NCBI GenBank assembly: GCA_003250175.1
Contig: QKHD01000301.1
Coordinates: forward strand, 1 to 10,483
Source of the DNA: Helicobacteraceae bacterium
GTDB taxonomy: Bacteria > Campylobacterota > Campylobacteria > Campylobacterales > SZUA-545
DNA: 10,483 bases
Reading direction: 5' to 3'
Shown here: positions 6,021-10,483 of the stretch, piece after piece
How positions within the stretch are numbered: position 1 is the first letter of the stretch
How the letters are laid out: each line of letters opens with the position of its first letter
The notes under the pieces: generated by a model
What the model was told of the DNA's origin: nothing
The model's input: only the letters and a program-made list of their open reading frames with translations
The model's database searches: none
Program-made: the position numbers and the translations under genes

Positions 6021-6431
6021 TTACCAGTTACGGATTCGGATGTGGCAGGATGTACACTGCTTAAGCAGTTGGGCATAGTCATCCAGGGCGTCATCCATTC
6101 GGCCTTCGTTAACGGAAAGCAGAAGGTCGTCGGAATAGAGCTTGAGCATCTTGGCCCGCTTCTTGGCAAATTCGAAGGCATACTCCTGGCCTTCGGGCAG
6201 GATTTTCTTAACGTCGTCGGTGGAGAGGGAAGCAATGGCACTTTGCAGTTTCGCCACACCTTTTTGCATGCAGTCGTTACAGCTGTAAAGACCGCCGCTT
6301 TGGATCTCTTCCATGGCATCGAGCATGGTTTTCATATCCATCATGATCTTGCTTTTATCCGTGCTGCTTTGGGCCTGTAGGCCCAGGGCAAAGAGCAGCA
6401 CAGCGGCAAGAAGAACAAGCGTACGTTTCAT
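6021..6431 (-). CDS. small periplasmic c-type cytochrome with C-terminal heme site (copy 1)
   Basis: 136 residues, paralogue of the protein at 2286-2690. Sec signal peptide at about 1-20 (cleavage near LQA-QS), helical mature domain, heme motif CTSCH at 126-130 and the same last eleven residues (CTSCHIRIRNW) as the other copy. A non-heme pair Cys51/Cys54 (SCNDC) is conserved in the same place. The central segment MLKLYSDDL and the first-helix segment AMEEIQSGGLYSC are also shared. Met residues in the first helix could supply a distal heme ligand (inference from c-556-type cytochromes). It starts 8 nt after the Rieske stop, whose TAG overlaps the AGGGG ribosome site, so the pair is tightly co-transcribed. 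Last gene of its unit. Confidence 0.88.
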   Translation of the reverse strand: MKRTLVLLAAVLLFALGLQAQSSTDKSKIMMDMKTMLDAMEEIQSGGLYSCNDCMQKGVAKLQSAIASLSTDDVKKILPEGQEYAFEFAKKRAKMLKLYSDDLLLSVNEGRMDDALDDYAQLLKQCTSCHIRIRNW

Positions 6432-6439
6432 AATGGCCC

Positions 6440-7168
6440 CTAGTATTGGATTATCTGTTTGGAATATTCAGATAGCGTAACGGTCTTGGCGGTGAACTTG
6501 ACCACTTCCTTGGCTGCTTTTCGTCCGCCGTAGAACTGTTTGAGTTCGGGCTTGTAGGCGGTGAAATAGTCGTGGAATTTGTCAGGTCCTAAAACGCCCG
6601 ATGCCCAGATGGTGTCATCCGCGGCAATTTCGATCACGATGGACGCGAGGGGCTGGGCTGCAGGTCCCGCCACCCGTTTCGATCCGGATCCGGCATCAAA
6701 GGCGGAGAGGTGGGACGAACAGACGATCACCCCACCGCTTTTGTAGGCCATGGTTTTCCCGCTCGTGGGGACATACTGCAGGAAGCTGTCCTCCGGAGTG
6801 GGGTGGGCAAGCTGGTGGGAGCAGATGGCCGAATAGGCCACGATGCTCTTATCCTTGCCCAGTCCGCCTTTCCACACGTAGCTTTGCCCCTCTTCGGACT
6901 TGAGGGTAACGTCGCGCTCGGTGGCTTTGGGCAGATTAAGAAGAATACAGGGGGTGGAGACGTGCGGATAGTTAAACACGTAGTTCACCTCCTTTTTCAG
7001 GGCCGAGGCTTTGATCGGGTTGCCGGCGGCATCCACGAGCTGAACCTTTTCATAGGCCTGATACAAAGAGCCGTCGTCGGCGAAGAGTCTTTGATTAAGG
7101 ATAAAAGGGCTGACGGCAACCAGGGCGCCGGTGCCCGCCACTACTTTAAAAAAATTACGTCGGTTCAT
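6440..7168 (-). CDS. Tat-exported Rieske [2Fe-2S] protein (copy 1, Phe type)
   Basis: 242 residues, alignable without gaps to the protein at 3523-4251 and roughly 70% identical by eye. Tat signal RRNFFK at 3-8, likely cleavage after LFA (30). Cluster ligands Cys116-x-His118 and Cys150-x-x-His153 with a 31-residue spacer; no disulfide cysteines. Ser155 is kept, but the Tyr that hydrogen-bonds a cluster cysteine in bc1 Rieske proteins is Phe157 here (CSSHLSAF), where the paralogue has Tyr. Tat export fits a cofactor inserted in the cytoplasm. Start 7168 has AAGG 5 nt upstream. It lies 69 nt after the flavoprotein gene, separated by a hairpin, and is directly followed by the cytochrome. No cytochrome b gene is present, so a role in a dedicated periplasmic chain is inferred. 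Confidence 0.88.
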   Translation of the reverse strand: MNRRNFFKVVAGTGALVAVSPFILNQRLFADDGSLYQAYEKVQLVDAAGNPIKASALKKEVNYVFNYPHVSTPCILLNLPKATERDVTLKSEEGQSYVWKGGLGKDKSIVAYSAICSHQLAHPTPEDSFLQYVPTSGKTMAYKSGGVIVCSSHLSAFDAGSGSKRVAGPAAQPLASIVIEIAADDTIWASGVLGPDKFHDYFTAYKPELKQFYGGRKAAKEVVKFTAKTVTLSEYSKQIIQY

Positions 7169-7211
7169 AAACGCCTTCTTTAACTTATGTATTCAATCAT
7201 GTAGAGGGTTC

Positions 7212-7230
7212 CCCCGCCCAAAGGCAGGGG
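7212..7230 (-). repeat. intra-operon hairpin after the first flavoprotein gene
   Basis: CCCC-GCC at 7212-7218 pairs with GGC-A-GGGG at 7223-7230 (7 bp, one bulged base, CAAA loop), starting 7 nt after the flavoprotein stop. No T-run follows on the minus strand. The other flavoprotein gene has a hairpin of unrelated sequence in the same position. Confidence 0.55.
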
Positions 7231-7237
7231 AGGGCGA

Positions 7238-8617
7238 TTAGCTGAAGAGATCCCGCATGATGCCCTGGTACCAGTCGTGGGTCGCCTTGGCAATGCCTTT
7301 GGATCGGAATTTACCGGTTTTTTCATCTTTGGGTACGTTGCCCGCACCTTTGATGACCTGACCGGTCCAGGAGAAGTCGTGGGTGACCATGATGGCTTCT
7401 TCCGGTTTGTCCCCTACCATGGAGTAGCAGACGTTGCCGGTTTTAAAAGGCAGCACGGATTCGACACTGTAGGACTTGCCGTGGAGTCGGTGGGCGATCT
7501 CTTTGGCACACTCTTTCCCTGTCCACACGGCAGTCTGGCCGCTTGGGGGAATAGCGTGGCCGACGACGTCGCCGACGGCGTAGATGTCTTTATCGGTTTT
7601 GGTCTGGAAGGAGCAGCCGTTCATCAGGACTTTCCCGAATCCGTCAGCGGTTACTTCGACACCGGACATGGCAACCACATCACCCGCTTTGTTGTGGGGG
7701 ATAAAGTTGAACACCTGGTATTTTTCAACGTGCTTGGTTTTGACACCTTCAAGGTCTTCTTTGTTTTTGAAAACCGTTTGTTCGTAGTGAACCTCTTTGG
7801 TTGCCGGGTCGATATCCAGAATCTTACAGTTGGTTCGGTGTTCGACCATATCGCCGTAGAGCTCTTTCCAGGACTCTTTAAAGGCGGCGCCTTTGGCAAT
7901 CGCTTCGCCTTCGTTGAGGATGATGACCTTGCCGTCAAGCTCCTCTTTTTTCATAAAGGCCGCAATCATGCTGGCGCGTTCGAAAGGTGCCGGGGGGCAT
8001 CGATATTTGCCTGCAGGAACCGTGATGATGACGTTGCCGTCTTCCATGTTGCGCAGAAGTCTCTCTAAAACGACGTGTTCGCCGCCGGGGATCATTGCCG
8101 CGGGTGCTGTGCGCTGGATGTGGTCGATTTTTTCCGTAGACCAGCTTGGGAACTGCTTGGCATAGTTGTAACCGATACCGGGAGCCATGACAAGGATTTC
8201 ATACTTGACCGGTCCTTTGGTGGTATGGATCACTTTGGCGCCGCGGTCGATTCCGTTAACTTCGCACTGAACGATTTTGTAGCCGTTGGCTTCCTGCGGC
8301 TGTGCATAATCGTGTACGAAGGTCCCAAGATTCAGGCCGTTCAGTTTTCCAAGGTAGGCATTGGAAAACGGGCAGGACATAAAGCGGTCGTTTTTTTCAA
8401 GAACCACGACATCAAAGTTCGCATCGATTTTTTTGAGCTGTTTGGCGACAGTCAACCCGCCAAACCCTCCACCGATGATAACAACCTGATGTTTTGGTGC
8501 TTTGGAAACATCGTGATGCGGTGCTGCGCCGCTGGCTGCGGCTCCACATCCGGTCATGGCAGCTGCTGCTGCACTGACACCTGTAAATTTCAACATGTCA
8601 CGTCTGGTCATGCTCAT
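7238..8617 (-). CDS. fccB: FccB/SoxF-like flavoprotein, Tat-exported (copy 1, keeps covalent-FAD Cys)
   Basis: 459 residues, a homologue of the FAD subunit of flavocytochrome c sulfide dehydrogenase. The Tat signal (TRRDMLKF, 4-11) is followed by a poly-Ala core and MTGC, with Cys24 a possible lipid-anchor site. FAD fold VVIIGGGFGGL at 45-55. Cys82 in SCPFSN aligns with the Cys that binds FAD covalently in Allochromatium FccB. Cys207 in YRCPPAPFERAS aligns with active-site Cys161. DIYAVGD at 344-350 is the second FAD motif. The end HDWYQGIMRDLFS fits the family. The partner redox Cys (337) is not at its usual place; Cys335 lies several residues further on. ATG 8617 is chosen for its AAGGGG site 7 nt upstream and the Tat motif; an upstream in-frame extension would be non-coding leader. 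No FccA/SoxE cytochrome gene is adjacent; Rieske and short cytochrome genes follow. Confidence 0.92.
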   Translation of the reverse strand: MSMTRRDMLKFTGVSAAAAAMTGCGAAASGAAPHHDVSKAPKHQVVIIGGGFGGLTVAKQLKKIDANFDVVVLEKNDRFMSCPFSNAYLGKLNGLNLGTFVHDYAQPQEANGYKIVQCEVNGIDRGAKVIHTTKGPVKYEILVMAPGIGYNYAKQFPSWSTEKIDHIQRTAPAAMIPGGEHVVLERLLRNMEDGNVIITVPAGKYRCPPAPFERASMIAAFMKKEELDGKVIILNEGEAIAKGAAFKESWKELYGDMVEHRTNCKILDIDPATKEVHYEQTVFKNKEDLEGVKTKHVEKYQVFNFIPHNKAGDVVAMSGVEVTADGFGKVLMNGCSFQTKTDKDIYAVGDVVGHAIPPSGQTAVWTGKECAKEIAHRLHGKSYSVESVLPFKTGNVCYSMVGDKPEEAIMVTHDFSWTGQVIKGAGNVPKDEKTGKFRSKGIAKATHDWYQGIMRDLFS

Positions 8618-8671
8618 ATGTAAACCCCTTAAGTTTGTTTCAGGCGAAGTCTGAACAAAAAGGCATCGCTT
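8534..8671 (-). repeat. duplicated leader + Tat-signal cassette, copy B
   Basis: Partner of 5657-5796. The encoded first 28 residues are identical in both flavoproteins. The leader frame is not conserved because of the two indels, which shows that the leader is not coding. Confidence 0.9.
8627..8663 (-). promoter_or_regulatory. leader hairpin covering part of the ribosome binding site (copy B)
   Basis: CCUU (8663-8660) pairs with AAGG (8630-8627) of the ribosome site; UUUGU/ACAAA and UCAG/CUGA form the upper stem with the same ACUUCGC loop and CUU bulge as copy A. The single-nt bulge is A here and C in copy A. Copy A has one extra A on the 5' side and one extra U on the 3' side, which form an additional A-U pair. 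Confidence 0.5.
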
Positions 8672-8678
8672 GGCACCT

Positions 8679-8707
8679 ATCCTAATGGGCGTTTGCTTAA
8701 TGAAAAG
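8679..8707 (-). promoter_or_regulatory. putative promoter of the first flavoprotein-Rieske-cytochrome unit
   Basis: CTTTTC (8707-8702), a 17-nt spacer, then TAGGAT (8684-8679) on the minus strand, matching the arrangement at 5803-5831. The predicted transcript start falls near the first base of the conserved leader (AAGCGATGCC). The 8708-8850 stretch upstream is AT-rich and without a gene. Confidence 0.5.
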
Positions 8708-8873
8708 TAAAAAATCATTAAAAAAACTAATATCGCGATACAAAATCAAAATAATATTCTCTTATTTTCACAAATTTTTAACAAATCAGAAATATTTATA
8801 TAAGTCGAACAAAATCGTAGGATTTATTCATCTTATATCATGGCCGCTAGGCGGGGTGAAATCATTATCACTG

Positions 8874-8879
8874 TATAAT
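8874..8879 (+). promoter_or_regulatory. putative -10 element for the transporter-flavoprotein pair
   Basis: Perfect TATAAT 27 nt before the transporter start. No clear -35 is visible. The element is preceded by GTGA-N8-TCAC at 8856-8871, a weak inverted repeat that could be an operator. Confidence 0.5.
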
Positions 8880-8906
8880 TAATGAAAAAAGATAGACGAG
8901 GTTTGC

Positions 8907-10226
8907 ATGAAAATTACCCTCTGGCTCAGCATGATCATCGCCCTGCGTTTTCTGGGACTTTTTATCGTTCTGCCCATGCTGGCAGTCTATGCCGGTATGC
9001 ACACCGGGGCTACCCCTTTTCTGATCGGTCTGGCAGTCGGTGGCTATGCGCTGACGCAGATGCTATTGCAGTACCCGCTGGGGCGCCTCAGTGACCGGAT
9101 CGGACGACGCTGGATTATTATCGGAGGGCTTTTCGTATTTGCCGCGGGCTCTGTTTTGTGTGCCATGAGCGATGATATCGTGATGCTCATCATCGGGCGT
9201 CTGCTCCAGGGTGCCGGGGCCATCAGCTCCACCGTCACGGCAATGATCAGTGATTTTACGAAAGAGAGCGAGCGTTCCAAGGCGATGGCCATGATGGGTG
9301 GCGCCATCGCCATGAGCTTTGTGGTCTCCATGGTGGCGGGACCGATTCTGGGGGGCTACTTCGGTATCGAGCTGCTCTTTATTATTACGGCGGTGTTGGC
9401 CATCGCGGCCGTGGGCATCATGCTGACCAAAATTCCGGAGAGCGAAGCGGTCAATCACCTCTACGAGTTTGAATCCTCCTTGGGGAACATCCTCAAAAAT
9501 CCGGAGCTGCTCCGGATGAACGGCACCATGTTCTTTCACAGCAGCATGATGACCATTGCCTTTCTGGTCATCCCCCTGACCCTGACCGGATACTACGGAT
9601 GGGACAAAAGCGAGCTATGGCAGGTCTATCTGCCGGCGATCGTTCTGGGCTTTTTGTTCATGGGGCTGGCCGCCGTCATGGGGGAGAAGCACGGTAAAAC
9701 CAAGCAGATCTTTCTCATCTCCGCGCTGCTTTTTGGGCTTGGCTTTCTGCTCTTTGGCCTGAGTGCTTCTTCCACCGGGTTTGTGGCGGGTGTATTGGTC
9801 TTTTTTATCGGGTTTATGATGCTTGAGCCGCTCTTGCAGAGTACCACCAGCAAGATCGCCCGGATTCACGAGCGCGGTGCCGCGCTGGGGGTTTTTAATA
9901 CGGTGCAGTTTTTTGGCGTTTTTGTGGGTGGCCTGGTGGGCGGCTGGCTGCTGCAGCATACCTCGCTGCCGACACTGGGTTATCTTGCGGCGGGAGCCAG
10001 CCTGGTCTGGATCGTCTGGATGATCGGCATGAAAAACCCGGTCAAGGCGGCCTTCGCCTATATCGACGGGATCGCTCCGGAGCAGGGCTATGCCAAGGTG
10101 CTGCATGGGCAAGCCGGTGTGATGGATTTTTATCTCAACACGACCGAATCGGTCCTGGTGGTGAAGTACAACCCGGCACAGACCGATGAAGCTGCTATTC
10201 GTCAGGCTGTGGAGCCAGCTCAATGA
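8907..10226 (+). CDS. yajR: YajR-type MFS transporter with C-terminal ferredoxin-like domain
   Basis: 439-residue major facilitator with 12 expected transmembrane segments in the cytoplasmic membrane. Motif A is clear at 59-68 (GRLSDRIGRR), followed by GRLLQGAGAIS at 97-107. The order and wording of the first 130 residues closely follow E. coli YajR (LGLFIVLPML; ALTQMLLQYPLGRLSDRIGRR; FAAGSVLCAMSD). After the last membrane segment, about 65 residues (375-439) form a soluble tail like the YAM domain of YajR. The substrate of YajR is not established, so this one cannot be assigned. ATG 8907 has GAGG 5 nt upstream. The stop overlaps the next start as ATGA, pointing to translational coupling with the flavoprotein that follows; a role in moving a sulfur compound is only a guess from context. 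Confidence 0.88.
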   Translation: MKITLWLSMIIALRFLGLFIVLPMLAVYAGMHTGATPFLIGLAVGGYALTQMLLQYPLGRLSDRIGRRWIIIGGLFVFAAGSVLCAMSDDIVMLIIGRLLQGAGAISSTVTAMISDFTKESERSKAMAMMGGAIAMSFVVSMVAGPILGGYFGIELLFIITAVLAIAAVGIMLTKIPESEAVNHLYEFESSLGNILKNPELLRMNGTMFFHSSMMTIAFLVIPLTLTGYYGWDKSELWQVYLPAIVLGFLFMGLAAVMGEKHGKTKQIFLISALLFGLGFLLFGLSASSTGFVAGVLVFFIGFMMLEPLLQSTTSKIARIHERGAALGVFNTVQFFGVFVGGLVGGWLLQHTSLPTLGYLAAGASLVWIVWMIGMKNPVKAAFAYIDGIAPEQGYAKVLHGQAGVMDFYLNTTESVLVVKYNPAQTDEAAIRQAVEPAQ

Positions 10227-10483
10227 GATGGAGGGCAGCCTTTGCCGCTGCGCTTATTATTTTCCTAGGTGGGTGTGGTGAGCCAACGGTGCCGACCGAG
10301 CCTGCCTATACAACGGTTGAAAAACATACGATTGTGATTGTCGGCGGTACGCCCTACGGCCTGACTCTGGCTGCCTCCTTAAAGGAGTACGACGCCCAGA
10401 TGGATGTCGCCCTGGTGGAGCCGGAGCCCTTTTATGTGACCGAACCCTTTGTCAACCTCTACCTTGTTAATAAAATGGCGGGG
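10223..10483 (+). CDS. third FccB-like flavoprotein, predicted lipoprotein, N-terminal part (runs off right edge)
   Basis: First 87 residues of a flavoprotein related to the two FccB-like proteins in this window. A Sec lipoprotein signal is evident: MRWR, a hydrophobic core, then lipobox LGGC with Cys18. The FAD dinucleotide fold follows at 37-48 (TIVIVGGTPYGL, where the usual GGGxGG is GGTPYG), and an acidic strand end VALVEPEP at 62-69. The segment FYVTEPFVN at 70-78 aligns with FccB YYTCYLSN, placing Glu74 where FccB has its covalent-FAD Cys. The start at 10223 overlaps the transporter stop by 4 nt and has GGAG 8 nt upstream. The rest is outside the window, so the active-site Cys cannot be seen. 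It could also be a more distant pyridine-nucleotide-disulfide type oxidoreductase. Confidence 0.75.
   Translation, partial: MRWRAAFAAALIIFLGGCGEPTVPTEPAYTTVEKHTIVIVGGTPYGLTLAASLKEYDAQMDVALVEPEPFYVTEPFVNLYLVNKMAG

Noticed and set aside
2286..8617. Module duplication as a recent tandem copy or assembly artefact
   Set aside because: The copies differ throughout: ten silent changes in 28 codons, strongly diverged mature flavoproteins, unrelated intergenic hairpins and soxYZ in only one unit.
8731..8740. Perfect 10-bp palindrome TATCGCGATA upstream of the first flavoprotein promoter
   Set aside because: About ten perfect 10-bp palindromes are expected by chance in a window this size, and the other unit has no counterpart.
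8618..8749. 44-residue N-terminal extension of the first flavoprotein
   Set aside because: It would bury the Tat signal and translate through the promoter and leader; ATG 8617 has a good ribosome site.
8856..8871. GTGA-N8-TCAC as a CRP/FNR-family site
   Set aside because: The spacing is N8 rather than the N6 (CRP) or N4 (FNR) of known sites and the arms are short; kept only as a remark in the promoter entry.
8670..8882. 70-codon plus-strand open frame in the region before the transporter
   Set aside because: It lies in AT-rich promoter DNA, has Lys/Ile/Ser-rich composition typical of random AT-rich sequence, and no ribosome site.

Overview
This window most likely comes from a sulfur-oxidising member of the Campylobacterota (Sulfurimonas / Sulfurovum / Sulfuricurvum-like). 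The support is a SoxYZ pair, flavocytochrome-c-sulfide-dehydrogenase (FccB/SoxF) type flavoproteins, short c-type cytochromes, an SdhA-type flavoprotein and an RdgB protein that read like that group. This assignment is inferred by eye and was not checked by search. The GC content is moderate in genes and low in the two promoter regions. No rRNA, tRNA, CRISPR array or insertion sequence was seen.

Layout. The left edge (1-731, minus) holds the N-terminal part of a succinate dehydrogenase / fumarate reductase type flavoprotein. It is divergent from an unknown membrane protein (807-1421, plus), whose 3' end overlaps tail-to-tail an unknown 77-aa gene (1347-1580, minus). That small gene follows rdgB (1591-2181, minus).

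The core, 2286-8617, is all on the minus strand and is made of two paralogous transcription units. The upstream unit (8617 to 6021) is FccB-like flavoprotein, Rieske protein, short cytochrome c, then a hairpin/T-run terminator at about 5967-5989. The second unit (5740 to 2286) is FccB-like flavoprotein, Rieske protein, soxY, soxZ, short cytochrome c, then a terminator at about 2227-2250. Both start from the same promoter/leader/Tat-signal cassette: a -35/-10 pair with identical 17-nt spacing, a nearly identical ~55-nt leader that can fold over the ribosome binding site, and an identical 28-residue signal peptide. To the right, on the plus strand, are a YajR-type MFS transporter (8907-10226) and, overlapping it by ATGA, the start of a third FccB-like flavoprotein, this one with a Sec lipoprotein signal (10223 to the edge).

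Working model (inference): the products act outside the cytoplasmic membrane. SoxYZ carries sulfur on the C-terminal Cys of SoxY, and the Tat-exported flavoproteins oxidise sulfide or carrier-bound sulfane sulfur. The Rieske protein and short cytochrome c then take electrons toward the respiratory chain. The duplicated units differ at residues expected to set flavin attachment (Cys, Gly, and Glu in the third copy) and Rieske potential (Phe versus Tyr), so they look specialised rather than redundant. The most unusual signals are the conserved leader RNA and this flavoprotein-Rieske-cytochrome module, which lacks the diheme FccA/SoxE partner within the window.
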